From: Heligmosomoides polygyrus polygyrus
Taxonomy: Eukaryota > Nematoda > Chromadorea > Rhabditida > Heligmosomidae
Reading direction: 5' to 3'
DNA length: 64,000 nt
Assembly: GCA_947396885.1 (NCBI GenBank)
Contig: OX377205.1
Location: 54,916,676-54,980,675, forward strand
Shown: positions 36,501 through 51,500 of the stretch, one piece after another
How positions within the stretch are numbered: position 1 is the first letter of the stretch
How the letters are laid out: each line of letters begins with the position of its first letter
Made by a program: the position numbers and the translations under genes
The notes under the pieces: model-generated
Databases searched by the model: none
What the model saw: only the letters and a program-made list of their open reading frames with translations
What the model was told of the DNA's origin: nothing

Positions 36501-39500
36501 AGCTCGAGTGATCATGCACGTTCAGAAAGGCAGGAGTGCTACTCTTCTATTAGGAACGAATGTCCTAAGTGCATTAGACATCCAGCTTAAGCTTTCCACA
36601 AAGCAAGGTCTTCCGCGGAGTGCGGTAGGCCCGCTGACAGTAACAAATGCTACTAAAGGAGTGTTCGTTATACCAGAAGCGCCCACGCTACACGATATAC
36701 CTTTTTGTAATAAGGAGTCGAGAGATGAGCTTTTCCTGTCAAATGACCATATGAAGTCGGAATACGACAAACGACCAAGGACCGGAAAATTGGACGTTTT
36801 TAAGCCCGGAAACAGGGTTTACACGAAGCTCCCTGGGGAGGAGGGAATGTCTCGACATCCTGAGTTGGTAACGGACCGGTCAGGTCTTCTCAGAACTGAA
36901 GAAGCTAGCGCGGATCCCGCTCTAATCGCTTCAGTCGATATTAATCAAGAATCTTACAGAATTTATTCCGATCACTTGATAAGTGTGCCACAGGATATTG
37001 ATGATATTCCGGTGAAAGGAAATCTATACGCGGAAGACGCGGAAAGCCCGGGAGGTGTTGGATCGGCGTGGTGGAAACGCCTATTTCCAGAGGGCCCCCA
37101 TGTTAGGTTGGACTCACTTCCCTACAGTAATCCATGCTGTTGACGGTGCCCATGGTGGAATGACCGGCGGATACACCACCGCCGGGAGAGGTCATCGCCT
37201 GCCTCACCGTCTTCCACTCTTCTATTTGAATTTAGCCACGCCCTGGTGAACGGATGTGCATATAAGGAACAGATTCGAGCGACAAGGATCTCACACACCA
37301 CTCCAGCAGCTCCACTGTTTGCCTCACCATTGATTTGTGTTCATTATAAACCTGCTATCTAAGTTGTGTTCCTCGTACCGCAAAATAGTCAACGGCCAGT
37401 CTCTACTTCGAAGAGACGCTGGGAATACCAGTAGCTAATTGGGCGTCAATGGAACCATTGAACAGCCACATGGGGACCAATCCTACCGAAGTCGGACAAC
37501 ACAACTGTAATGTGCAGACGCCTTCTGCCATAAGCAGAAGGAGCGGCAACATTGCTGCGGAACGAGCACTCAGTCCGGGGCAAATGGCAGTTGATAACAC
37601 CACGGAAGCCAGGGCAGAAGTCGATATGAGTCAAGGTGATGCCCGGTTAGAGGCCGCGTTTGACCATATTGTCTTACTGTTAGATGAGACACTTCACGAC
37701 CAAATCCGGAACATTTCTGCTCAGAAGAAGCGGAACAATCTGGATGCTGTCCACGGTACCGTTGACGTCGCTAGGGAAAGGGCTAGATTAATCCGAAACC
37801 AAGCTGGAGCAAGAATATGACACCGGAGTAACTGCGCACAGTGTTGCCAATTGCGGGTCATAACAGTGCACTAATGGAAAGTTTGGCAGCAGAAATGCCA
37901 AACTTTCCATTAGTGCATTGTTATGACCCGTAATTGGCAACATTTGGCTGCGAGGCATCGCAAGTAGCTACGGTTGTGAGAGCACGAGGCCTGGAAGCAG
38001 ACGAGATGAGGTCCAATTGCAAGAACATTGGTCAGCCTTAGAGAATCTAAGGACCCTAAATAGCGAATTGCAGAACCGAGTAGGTGAGCTCACGAATAGG
38101 CTGGTGAACAGCGGAAAACCAGATCGAGAACAGCGACCGTGCGGATCGCCGTCAAACTGCTCTCCTGGTGGGGAAAAACGCCCAGTTGAGTGGTCAGCTC
38201 TCGGTAAACACCTCTCAACGCTGAAGAAAGTCAAGAATGGACCAGTTCAGACCACTCAGGTTGCGTCCCACGCAACGAACTTCAGGAGGGAGAGGCATCA
38301 GAGGTCAGTCTCCAGTGAGAGATTGGCACAATCGTCTCGAAGCTCCTCCATCGGGTCGACAGTAGTTGAGTCCGCATCAGCTGTGCAAAGCGCATACAGT
38401 AGTGAGTGGAGCTCACAAGCTAGCGCTATTTCCCATTCTGTCGATGGGATGCTCAGTATTTTTAAGGAAGTGTTTAAAGCACAGAGCGTGGCGGCTGTCG
38501 TCAAGTATAATGGAAAGAATTCATTAAGTGATTTCCTTCGTTCAGTAGATGTGAAATATCCGTCTACAGTGTGGTCAGACCGGGATCGGCGCGACATACT
38601 GGTGAACAGGGATGTTCGGAAAATTTTCTGGAAAAAGCAGAAAACGAAAGGCGGAACGGAAACGCTCAAAATGGCCGGAAACCGGAATACGAAACACGGA
38701 AACGGAAATGACACATATTCGCCATTTTTTCAAAAGTGCATCTGAAACCGCGTCAGATGCGGCTTCTATTGCACCCTTTCTTGCTCAGAACTTTGCGAAC
38801 AGCAGAATCTTCTAAAGTTTAATGCTCGTCGTCATCATAGCATAACATAACATAACGAAGCATGAATTCATAATGTTGTTATGATAACCTTTCAGCTATG
38901 GCTAGAGCAGTAAACTATATCAGCATGCAGCCTCTCCGCTGTTTCCATACCTAGTTTCTGCGACAGCTTTTGGCTGGCTTTTCGCTGCTGTAATTTTTTG
39001 AACAGTAGACCTAACCGACTTAACCACTTTAGGTTACTTACAGACCAGCATTTAAAAAAATAAAGGTGCACAGCTGGACAGTTTCTAGATGGTTTTCGAA
39101 GGAGCAGATTTGTCTCAGAATTCAGTAAGTCACCCTAGTCAATCAAAATAGCAGCACATGGAAGATATTCAAGATCCTTCATTAAAAATGAATCGCACAA
39201 CTCTATATGGATGAATATCACTCCTAATGAAATCAAAAATTGAAATTTACATCTCCGATCAGGAGCACTGATGTAATCTTGAAGTATACAAGCGCACGGC
39301 ACAAACTTCGCCGAACCCTTTGCTTCAGGATACTGCGCTAAATGCTTAGAAAGTTTTTGTAGCTATTCGTAACTAATGGATCAAGAATGTTATGGTCATT
39401 CAAATGTTGAGCGCATTTTCTTAGCATACAATGCATAAATTTGCTGGCCCATTAATTTTGCTCTGCACTCAGACTTTGCCATTTTTGAGTACTTTCTCTT

Positions 39501-42500
39501 CGTAGACTAACCAATTTCAAGAACATTAACACTACAGTTCCCAACTTCTCTCTTCTTGAAACCTCGGCATGCTGAGTTATTTTGTTGTCAGTATGCTGTA
39601 CAGCATACTGATAACAAATTAACACTACAGTTGTCAAACAGTAATTCACACACAATTATATGAAGGAGAACTCTTTTTACTTGATAAGCTGATTGTGTTC
39701 AACAGAAAACTTGTGTTAAGCAATGCCCATTTTCGTTTCCGCCTTCCGTTCAAAAACAGGCGGAACGCGGAACGGAACGGAAGAGCTCAAAGTGGCCGGA
39801 AACCGGAATTCGGAACACGGAAACGGAAATTTCGCACATCCCTGCTGGTGAATCATCTAGTAGGATCGGCACGATCCACGTACAAAGGCCTACCGGACCG
39901 CGTTAGGCAAGGCAGTTTCAACAGGGTGGTCCTCGCGCTTAAGGAGGCGCTAAGGAACCTTGCGAAAAGTTGAAACCGATAAAAGATTGGGACAATCTTG
40001 CAAAAGGCAACAGCGAATCGGTAAGCGATTTTTGCCGTCGCATGGGGGAAATCTCCAGACAAATACACCCGAGCGGTAGTTGGGATTCCATCTCGCTTCA
40101 AAGTTGTACTCCACCCTGGAAGATTGGAAGGACTCATATCACATGTTAGCGGCACTCGACGCACATGGTTACAAGGCGTACGGAATGGTCAAAGGCGTTG
40201 CACTCCGCCTGGAAAAGACCCACGTAATGAAGCCTAAAAAATATGAGTCAAACCATAGAAAAAGAACCCAGCAGTGCTACAAATGTGGGAGGGAAGGCCA
40301 CTATGCTGCAAACTGCCGTCCCAGGACGCCCCCAAGACATGACCCCGTTGGCGAAACAGGGCAAAGGTCGAGTAGGCGACCCAACAGGGAGCCTTCGACA
40401 AGTAGAGTGATGTCCACATTCGTTGAAGAATGGTGTGTGCGGTACACGCCCAAAGTAAAGGGGATATTCATGAACTTGGTGCGGTAGGTAAACCGACCCT
40501 GTTTAATGCGGTGATCTTCGGAATCGAAGTGGAAGCCCTAATAGATACTGGATCAGTAATCTCGATCCTTCCAGCAGGCCTTCGGAAACTGGCCAAGAGT
40601 CGAGGCTTCGACATCGATAGGGAAGTAGAATTGGTAAGCAATGACCAAAAGCGGAAGGTGTTTGACGCATCACGTACGCAAATGGACTTCTTAGGTATGG
40701 TTGAAGCTGATGTAAGGATCCATGGAGCTGGCACAGCTCGAGTGATCATGCACGTTCAGAAAGGCAGGAGTGCTACTCTTCTATTAGGAACGAATGTCCT
40801 AAGTGCATTAGACATCCAGCTTAAGCTTTCCACAAAGCAAGGTCTTCCGCGGAGTGCGGTAGGCCCGCTGACAGTAACAAATGCTACTAAAGGAGTGTTC
40901 GTTATACCAGAAGCGCCCACGCTACACGATATACCTTTTTGTAATAAGGAGTCGAGAGATGAGCTTTTCCTGTCAAATGACCATATGAAGTCGGAATACG
41001 ACAAACGACCAAGGACCGGAAAATTGGACGTTTTTAAGCCCGGAAACAGGGTTTACACGAAGCTCCCTGGGGAGGAGGGAATGTCTCGACATCCTGAGTT
41101 GGTAACGGACCGGTCAGGTCTTCTCAGAACTGAAGAAGCTAGCGCGGATCCCGCTCTAATCGCTTCAGTCGATATTAATCAAGAATCTTACAGAATTTAT
41201 TCCGATCACTTGATAAGTGTGCCACAGGATATTGATGATATTCCGGTGAAAGGAAATCTATACGCGGAAGACGCGGAAAGCCCGGGAGGTGTTGGATCGG
41301 CGTGGTGGAAACGCCTATTTCCAGAGGGCCCCCATGTTAGGTTGGACTCACTTCCCTACAGTAATCCATGCTGTTGACGGTGCCCATGGTGGAATGACCG
41401 GCGGATACACCACCGCCGGGAGAGGTCATCGCCTGCCTCACCGTCTTCCACTCTTCTATTTGAATTTAGCCACGCCCTGGTGAACGGATGTGCATATAAG
41501 GAACAGATTCGAGCGACAAGGATCTCACACACCACTCCAGCAGCTCCACTGTTTGCCTCACCATTGATTTGTGTTCATTATAAACCTGCTATCTAAGTTG
41601 TGTTCCTCGTACCGCAAAATAGTCAACGGCCAGTCTCTACTTCGAAGAGACGCTGGGAATACCAGTAGCTAATTGGGCGTCAATGGAACCATTGAACAGC
41701 CACATGGGGACCAATCCTACCGAAGTCGGACAACACAACTGTAATGTGCAGACGCCTTCTGCCATAAGCAGAAGGAGCGGCAACATTGCTGCGGAACGAG
41801 CACTCAGTCCGGGGCAAATGGCAGTTGATAACACCACGGAAGCCAGGGCAGAAGTCGATATGAGTCAAGGTGATGCCCGGTTAGAGGCCGCGTTTGACCA
41901 TATTGTCTTACTGTTAGATGAGACACTTCACGACCAAATCCGGAACATTTCTGCTCAGAAGAAGCGGAACAATCTGGATGCTGTCCACGGTACCGTTGAC
42001 GTCGCTAGGGAAAGGGCTAGATTAATCCGAAACCAAGCTGGAGCAAGAATATGACACCGGAGTAACTGCGCACAGTGTTGCCAATTGCGGGTCATAACAG
42101 TGCACTAATGGAAAGTTTGGCAGCAGAAATGCCAAACTTTCCATTAGTGCATTGTTATGACCCGTAATTGGCAACATTTGGCTGCGAGGCATCGCAAGTA
42201 GCTACGGTTGTGAGAGCACGAGGCCTGGAAGCAGACGAGATGAGGTCCAATTGCAAGAACATGGGTCAGCCTTAGAGAATCTAAGGACCCTAAATAGCGA
42301 ATTGCAGAACCGAGTAGGTGAGCTCACGAATAGGCTGGTGAACAGCGGAAAACCAGATCGAGAACAGCGACCGTGCGGATCGCCGTCAAACTGCTCTCCT
42401 GGTGGGGAAAAACGCCCAGTTGAGTGGTCAGCTCTCGGTAAACACCTCTCAACGCTGAAGAAAGTCAAGAATGGACCAGTTCAGACCACTCAGGTTGCGT

Positions 42501-45500
42501 CCCACGCAACGAACTTCAGGAGGGAGAGGCATCAGAGGTCAGTCTCCAGTGAGAGATTGGCACAATCGTCTCGAAGCTCCTCCATCGGGTCGACAGTAGT
42601 TGAGTCCGCATCAGCTGTGCAAAGCGCATACAGTAGTGAGTGGAGCTCACAAGCTAGCGCTATTTCCCATTCTGTCGATGGGATGCTCAGTATTTTTAAG
42701 GAAGTGTTTAAAGCACAGAGCGTGGCGGCTATCGTCAAGTATAATGGAAAGAATTCATTAAGTGATTTCCTTCGTTCAGTAGATGTGAAATATCCGTCTA
42801 CAGTGTGGTCAGACCGGGATCGGCGCGACATACTGGTGAACAGGGATGTTCGGAAAATTTTCTGGAAAAAGCAGAAAACGAAAGGCGGAACGGAAACGCT
42901 CAAAATGGCCGGAAACCGGAATACGAAACACGGAAACGGAAATGACACATATTCGCCATTTTTTCAAAAGTGCATCTGAAACCGCGTCAGATGCGGCTTC
43001 TATTGCACCCTTTCTTGCTCAGAACTTTGCGAACAGCAGAATCTTCTAAAGTTTAATGCTCGTCGTCATCATAGCATAACATAACATAACGAAGCATGAA
43101 TTCATAATGTTGTTATGATAACCTTTCAGCTATGGCTAGAGCAGTAAACTATATCAGCATGCAGCCTCTCCGCTGTTTCCATACCTAGTTTCTGCGACAG
43201 CTTTTGGCTGGCTTTTCGCTGCTGTAATTTTTTGAACAGTAGACCTAACCGACTTAACCACTTTAGGTTACTTACAGACCAGCATTTAAAAAAATAAAGG
43301 TGCACAGCTGGACAGTTTCTAGATGGTTTTCGAAGGAGCAGATTTGTCTCAGAATTCAGTAAGTCACCCTAGTCAATCAAAATAGCAGCACATGGAAGAT
43401 ATTCAAGATCCTTCATTAAAAATGAATCGCACAACTCTATATGGATGAATATCACTCCTAATGAAATCAAAAATTGAAATTTACATCTCCGATCAGGAGC
43501 ACTGATGTAATCTTGAAGTATACAAGCGCACGGCACAAACTTCGCCGAACCCTTTGCTTCAGGATACTGCGCTAAATGCTTAGAAAGTTTTTGTAGCTAT
43601 TCGTAACTAATGGATCAAGAATGTTATGGTCATTCAAATGTTGAGCGCATTTTCTTAGCATACAATGCATAAATTTGCTGGCCCATTAATTTTGCTCTGC
43701 ACTCAGACTTTGCCATTTTTGAGTACTTTCTCTTCGTAGACTAACCAATTTCAAGAACATTAACACTACAGTTCCCAACTTCTCTCTTCTTGAAACCTCG
43801 GCATGCTGAGTTATTTTGTTGTCAGTATGCTGTACAGCATACTGATAACAAATTAACACTACAGTTGTCAAACAGTAATTCACACACAATTATATGAAGG
43901 AGAACTCTTTTTACTTGATAAGCTGATTGTGTTCAACAGAAAACTTGTGTTAAGCAATGCCCATTTTCGTTTCCGCCTTCCGTTCAAAAACAGGCGGAAC
44001 GCGGAACGGAACGGAAGAGCTCAAAGTGGCCGGAAACCGGAATTCGGAACACGGAAACGGAAATTTCGCACATCCCTGCTGGTGAATCATCTAGTAGGAT
44101 CGGCACGATCCACGTACAAAGGCCTACCGGACCGCGTTAGGCAAGGCAGTTTCAACAGGGTGGTCCTCGCGCTTAAGGAAGCGCTAAGGAACCTTGCGAA
44201 AAGTTGAAACCGATAAAAGATTGGGACAATCTTGCAAAAGGCAACAGCGAATCGGTAAGCGATTTTTGCCGTCGCATGGGGGAAATCTCCAGACAAATAC
44301 ACCCGAGCGGTAGTTGGGATTCCATCTCGCTTCAAAGTTGTACTCCACCCTGGAAGATTGGAAGGACTCATATCACATGTTAGCGGCACTCGACGCACAT
44401 GGTTACAAGGCGTACGGAATGGTCAAAGGCGTTGCACTCCGCCTGGAAAAGACCCACGTAATGAAGCCTAAAAAATATGAGTCAAACCATAGAAAAAGAA
44501 CCCAGCAGTGCTACAAATGTGGGAGGGAAGGCCACTATGCTGCAAACTGCCGTCCCAGGACGCCCCCAAGACATGACCCCGTTGGCGAAACAGGGCAAAG
44601 GTCGAGTAGGCGACCCAACAGGGAGCCTTCGACAAGTAGAGTGATGTCCACATTCGTTGAAGAATGGTGTGTGCGGTACACGCCCAAAGTAAAGGGGATA
44701 TTCATGAACTTGGTGCGGTAGGTAAACCGACCCTGTTTAATGCGGTGATCTTCGGAATCGAAGTGGAAGCCCTAATAGATACTGGATCAGTAATCTCGAT
44801 CCTTCCAGCAGGCCTTCGGAAACTGGCCAAGAGTCGAGGCTTCGACATCGATAGGGAAGTAGAATTGGTAAGCAATGACCAAAAGCGGAAGGTGTTTGAC
44901 GCATCACGTACGCAAATGGACTTCTTAGGTATGGTTGAAGCTGATGTAAGGATCCATGGAGCTGGCACAGCTCGAGTGATCATGCACGTTCAGAAAGGCA
45001 GGAGTGCTACTCTTCTATTAGGAACGAATGTCCTAAGTGCATTAGACATCCAGCTTAAGCTTTCCACAAAGCAAGGTCTTCCGCGGAGTGCGGTAGGCCC
45101 GCTGACAGTAACAAATGCTACTAAAGGAGTGTTCGTTATACCAGAAGCGCCCACGCTACACGATATACCTTTTTGTAATAAGGAGTCGAGAGATGAGCTT
45201 TTCCTGTCAAATGACCATATGAAGTCGGAATACGACAAACGACCAAGGACCGGAAAATTGGACGTTTTTAAGCCCGGAAACAGGGTTTACACGAAGCTCC
45301 CTGGGGAGGAGGGAATGTCTCGACATCCTGAGTTGGTAACGGACCGGTCAGGTCTTCTCAGAACTGAAGAAGCTAGCGCGGATCCCGCTCTAATCGCTTC
45401 AGTCGATATTAATCAAGAATCTTACAGAATTTATTCCGATCACTTGATAAGTGTGCCACAGGATATTGATGATATTCCGGTGAAAGGAAATCTATACGCG

Positions 45501-48500
45501 GAAGACGCGGAAAGCCCGGGAGGTGTTGGATCGGCGTGGTGGAAACGCCTATTTCCAGAGGGCCCCCATGTTAGGTTGGACTCACTTCCCTACAGTAATC
45601 CATGCTGTTGACGGTGCCCATGGTGGAATGACCGGCGGATACACCACCGCCGGGAGAGGTCATCGCCTGCCTCACCGTCTTCCACTCTTCTATTTGAATT
45701 TAGCCACGCCCTGGTGAACGGATGTGCATATAAGGAACAGATTCGAGCGACAAGGATCTCACACACCACTCCAGCAGCTCCACTGTTTGCCTCACCATTG
45801 ATTTGTGTTCATTATAAACCTGCTATCTAAGTTGTGTTCCTCGTACCGCAAAATAGTCAACGGCCAGTCTCTACTTCGAAGAGACGCTGGGAATACCAGT
45901 AGCTAATTGGGCGTCAATGGAGCCACTGAACAGCCACACTGCACGAAAATTAAATCGGCGCCAGGAAGACTCTTAGGGCCTTCTGAATCCATGAACGTAA
46001 TCCAACGATGAACAACAGGAAAGTGCGTCTCCACTACCGGTGACATCTTGCCCTTAATTCCACTGTGTGAGCTATGAGGCTCTTCTGGGTGTGGCGCAGA
46101 ACTAGTGAAGCATGGAGGAAGAGTGAGTTGCGTCCTTAATAGAGTTGTTTCTTCTTGACACCCTTGGGATGCCTTTGGTGATAGCAGAGTTGGAAAACCT
46201 AAAGAAATAGGTGGTATGATAGCACAGTCTACAAAATTTAAACTTTTTCAGGCCTTTGATAACGATCATATCGTCGAAACATCAGGCTTAAAACAAAGCT
46301 AACAAAAAAGGCTAACGCAAGATAGGCCTTAACTTCGAGGTAATTGGAAAGCTTTTAACAAACCTGTGTAATACAGAAGAACTGACATCTCTATTAGCTT
46401 CTTCTTCTTCATCTTCATCGTTTGCCACCCTTCGTGGCGGGGCCTGCTATCTTGTGTCGTGACTTCACTTTTCCCGATCCAGAGCTAGATCAGGGTGGAC
46501 ACCAGCAACCTTCAAGTCCATAAATAACCTATCAGACCAGTGCTGCTTCGGGCACTCTCTAGGCCGCTTGCCAATTACTTCGAAGTTAAGGCCTATCTTG
46601 CGGACGCTGTCTTCCTTTCCACGCAGAACGTGGCCGTACCATCGCAAGCGATCTTCGCGCATCTTGTCAGTAATCGACGCGACACCGAACTTCAACTGAA
46701 TGACATCGTTTCGAATGCGGTCCACGCGCGCGACTTCAAGCATCCAGCGCAGCATCTTCGTCTCCATGACGCTGAGGCGCGTTTCAACTTCCTTGGTCAC
46801 AGGCCAACACTCAGCGCCGTACATCGCTACTGGCCGGATGACAGCTCTGTAGATCTTTGACTTAAAGCGCTCTGGTAACTTCGTATCGCAGAGCACGCCA
46901 TTCAACGAGCACCACTTGGACTAAACTGCACTCAAGCGTGAATTCACTTCAATCATCATATTGCCATCATATGCTACTGCGGATCCCAGGTACTTGAAGA
47001 TTAAAGTGCGTGGGAGCTCGATATCGTTAACCTTGATGGAAGCTGGACACGGCAACGTCCGTCGTCAGGTACTCGGTCTTCTTCACGTTCAATCCTCGCA
47101 AGTGAGCATTACGTCATCAGCATCAGAGGTGTGCGTTTACCGGTTAACGATTTACCGGTTTAACGGATTTACCGGCATTTTCGCGATAAATTCTTTTAAC
47201 GAAAATTTCCGGTAAATTCCCAAATTTACCGGAAAATGTAGTGACTATTTTCATACAAAATCATGCTGCTATCTATCCAATGGAGAAGGAAACACACTAC
47301 CGATCTCAGTTTAGGAGTGATTGCTTCTATCTCCTTTGATAACTTGGGGAGAGGGACGTTCTGCCTGAAAGCGGCGCGGGCAAAGACGCGGGACAGTGCC
47401 TGCGGAGACAATTAGCGTCGACTCGCGCAGTGACACCCGCCGCTTCGCGCTCAGCCAGACAGCCCTCGCCGCAGAGGCGATGCTCACCCAGCCAACTACG
47501 GGAGGCTGTAGGTCGACCAGATTTGGTGTGATTACACTCGATAGAGGGATAGGAGGCTCAGAAGGCTTGCATTGGCAGTCCAGAATATGGGCCTGATCTG
47601 AACCCTACCACCTTCTATATCAGAATTTCAAGCTCTATCGAATGAACCAGGAAAGAATCTTGTCTCAATAACCCTTACAACAATTTTTTTCAGGCGCAGT
47701 TTAACTTTCGTTTATATCAGTTTTTATTTATATCAGAATTAATTGCGAGGCATGCTTCCATACTACTGATGTAAACCCTACCATCTTCTTCTTCTTCTTC
47801 AGCGTTTGTCCCGCTTCGTCGCGGGGTCCGCTCTTTTGGTGTCATGACGCCACCTTTCCCGGTCATGCGCTTGATCAGGGTGGACGCCAGTTACTTTCAT
47901 GTCCGTGTATAACGTATCCGACCAACGCTGCTTCGGGCGTCCTCTAGGCTGCTTTCCTAACACTTCCAACTCAAGGCCTATCTTGCGGACGCTGTCTTCC
48001 TTTCCACGCAGAACGTGGCCGTACCATCGTAAGCGAGCTTCGCGCATCTTGTCCGCTATCGGCGCGACACCGAACTTCTGCCGAATAGCATCGTTTCGGA
48101 TGCGGTCCATGCGCGTGACTCCTGCCGTCCAGCGCAGCATCTTCGTCTCCATGACGCTGAGGCGCGTTTCAACTTCCTTGGTCACAGGCCAACACTCAGC
48201 GCCATATATTGCTACCGGCCGTACGACTGTTCTGTAGATCTTTGACTTCAGGTGCTCTGGTATCTTCCTGTCGCAGAGCACACCAGTCAGCGACCGCCAC
48301 TTGGACCAAGCTGCACTCACGCGTGAGTTCACTTCAACCATCAGACCCCCGTCAGATGCTATTGCTGATCGCAGGTATTTAAACACCGAAGTGCGTGCAA
48401 GCTCAGTACCGTTAATCGTAATGGAGCCGGACTCGCTTACGTCAGTCGTTAGGTACTCGGTCTTCTTGACGTTCAATTTGAGTCCGAACATCGCCAGGCA

Positions 48501-51500
48501 GTCGCACCAAGCTTGCACCTGCCGCTCGAGATCATCTTTATCTTCGCAAGCGAGCATCACGCCATCAGCATAGAGCAATGTCCATGGGACAGGCTTCTGA
48601 AGATCTCGCGTAATGGCATCCATGACGACAACAAAGAGGAGTGGAGAATGCGCAGAACCTTGGTGCACCCCAACAGAGATGGGAAACTCCATTGAGGTTC
48701 CAGCTGCAGCTTGCACTCTACTCTTTCGGCAAGAGTAGAGTATCCGCACCCACTCTATAAGTTCCTCAGGTACGTTGTGTTGTCGCAAGGCGTACCATAT
48801 AACCTCACGCGGTACGCGGTCGAAGGCCTTCTCCAAGTCGAGAAAGGCGATATGCACCGGCTTCTGTTTCTCGCGATGCTTCTCCACCAGGAGGCGGGCG
48901 GCGTGTATAGCATCAATGGTTCCACAACCAGCTACGAAGCCGCACTGGTTTCCCGAGAGCTTGACGATCTCACGAATTCGTCTATCGAGGATTCGCTCGA
49001 TGATCTTCATGCTGATCTCGATGTAAACGCTACCATATCTGTACTATTAGGGGGGGGGGGGGGCACCGTGTACACATGTCTCGTGGCTGGAGTCTGGTTT
49101 CGTGCTTATCGTATTTGTATGTTTGTATGCTACTTACTGAAGCCCATCTGAGAAGTTACCACTTCCGCCCTTTCCAGAAGCATGCCAAAACCCCAGTCTG
49201 CCTCATGCCGAAACCCCAGGCTGACGAGTCGACCTGTGTCGCGCAAATCTCGCCCAATTCCCAATCCCGAGCGGCCTGGGCTCAATATTCACGCAAGATG
49301 AGAAGTACGTCTTCTACCTTAACCCTGCCAAGTAGCGAGTCTGTGTGAGGCCTGGTGACCTGTTACCGACCTTCGTTCGGCGAGATGTTCACGGCGAGAG
49401 GCACCTTTGGAGCTTTTGGGTCTGCGCCCATGGATCGGTTTACAGGAAGCTGTTTCCCAAGAGCACTACGATGAACTCCAAGGCCATGGTGAACGAAATA
49501 TTAGAGATGGGCCGGCGACTCGCTCTTATTCATTCGCAGCGCTTCATGAAGGTTCTCCTCTTCGACAACGCCGCACCCCATCGGGAACAAGTAACCACGG
49601 ATAAGCTTGGCCAGCTGGGCTACGTTCACAAGCCTCACCCACCGTATTCGCCGAACATCTCTCCATGCGACTACCACTACTTCTTGAGCCTACAGGACTT
49701 CCTAGTCGGAAGGGACACAAGAACCCAAGCAGTCCTTGACAACCATATCGAGCTGTTGATCAACACCAGGCCCAAGCAGTTCTGGAAGGATGGGATCAGG
49801 AAGTTGGCTGAGCGATGGCAGCAAGGTCATTGCTCTTAATGGCAAATACATTCCTAAGCATCGTTGAGTTGTAATTGAGTTATAAAGAGATTTTTTTCAA
49901 TTTGTCTCATTACTTTTGCCCCCCTTCCCTCCCCTAATAGAATTTCGAGCTCTATCGAATGATCCAGAAAATCCCTGCCTCAATAACCCATAAAGTGCAT
50001 TTTCAGGCATTGTTTATTTTTCGCTAAATATCGGTTATTATTCACATATATCAGGATTAAATGCGAGGCTTGCTTCCAGGCTAACATTGCACAAGTTTCT
50101 CCAATTAGATAGACGAGAGATCTTTTAACAGAAGTTTAAAGCATTAGTTTCAGCATTACATCTTTTTAGCATTTCGTAACTGATTTTTCTGTGGAACTTT
50201 ATAATGCATACACCATATATATCGAGATTGAGACTGGATAGGTGGCTCATCAAATCTAGTGTTCACACGTCCAGTCGTTTGTGGCTTCTAGCAGTTTTTT
50301 GACCTCGCGTTCCAGAGGCAATGTACCTGCATAGACAATGTCTCCTCCACCAATTAACGAGTTAGGAAACACTCATAAAATGCTTAGAGAAAACTGGAGT
50401 ACTTCGGTGTTCTTAGGAGGTTCACCGACTATCAAATCGAACTCGTTGGGCAATTTCAGACTGTGAACATGCTCTACGCATTGAAGGATCATAATGTCGT
50501 TTTCAAAAATGTTGAGCACTTGGGGTGCTCTTAGAAGGTCTCTCGTCTATCTCATTATGTTCCTTGCACAATTTCAGCCTGGAAGCATGCCTCGCATTTA
50601 ATTCTGATATGAAAAAACTGATATTTAACGAAAATAAACAACGCCCAAACGCCACGTTAAGGGTTATTTAGACAGGAAATTTCTAGCTCATTCGATAGAG
50701 ATCGAAATTCTAATACAGGATATGGGGTTCACACCTACCATATCCTGTATTAGAATTCACTAGCCTGGAAGCTTGTCTTGCAGTTAATTCTGATATTGAA
50801 AAAACTGATATAAACGAAAGTTAAACTGCGCCTGAAAAAAATTGTTGTAAGGGTTATTGAGACAAGATTCTTTCCTGGTTCATTCGATAGGGCTTGAAAT
50901 TCTGATATAGAAGATGGTAGGGTTCAGATCAGGCACATATTCTGGACTGCCAATGCAAGCCGTCTGAGCCTCCTACCCCTCTATCGATTGTAATCACACC
51001 AAATCTTTTCGACCTGCACCCTCCCGTGGTTGGCTGGGTCAGCATCGCCTCTGCGGCGAGGGCTGCCTGGCTGAGCGCGAAGCGGCAGGTGTCACTGCAC
51101 GAGTGGACGCTAATTGTCCCCGCAGGCACTGTCCCGCGTCTTTGCCCGCGCCGCTTTCAGGCAGAACGTCCCCACCCGATAACTTGCTATTAGCGTTCGT
51201 TCTCCTCAACCTCATTAAGACATCCATGCCCATATCAGGAGGCGGAGATGGTGTGCTCCAGTGTTAAAAACGCGCTCCACTGGGATAGTACCTCGCGCTG
51301 ATTCCCCACACAACGAGACAATGAGACAATTTGAACTAAGATACAGATATAGAAGCTCTCGGAATAGACGATCGCCAGAGGAGAAGATACGCTCATGTCT
51401 TGTTACCGTAATTTAGTCTAAGATTTAAGGCATCGGAATGTACTTCGCTAGTCTACCTGATCTGGTGGACTCTTAGGCCTCGTGCATACTTCCCGTCGCC

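Noticed and set aside
28634..45568. Array as a collapsed or duplicated assembly artefact
   Set aside because: Each unit has private base changes and the flanks are unique, which favours a real array, though long reads are needed to settle copy number.
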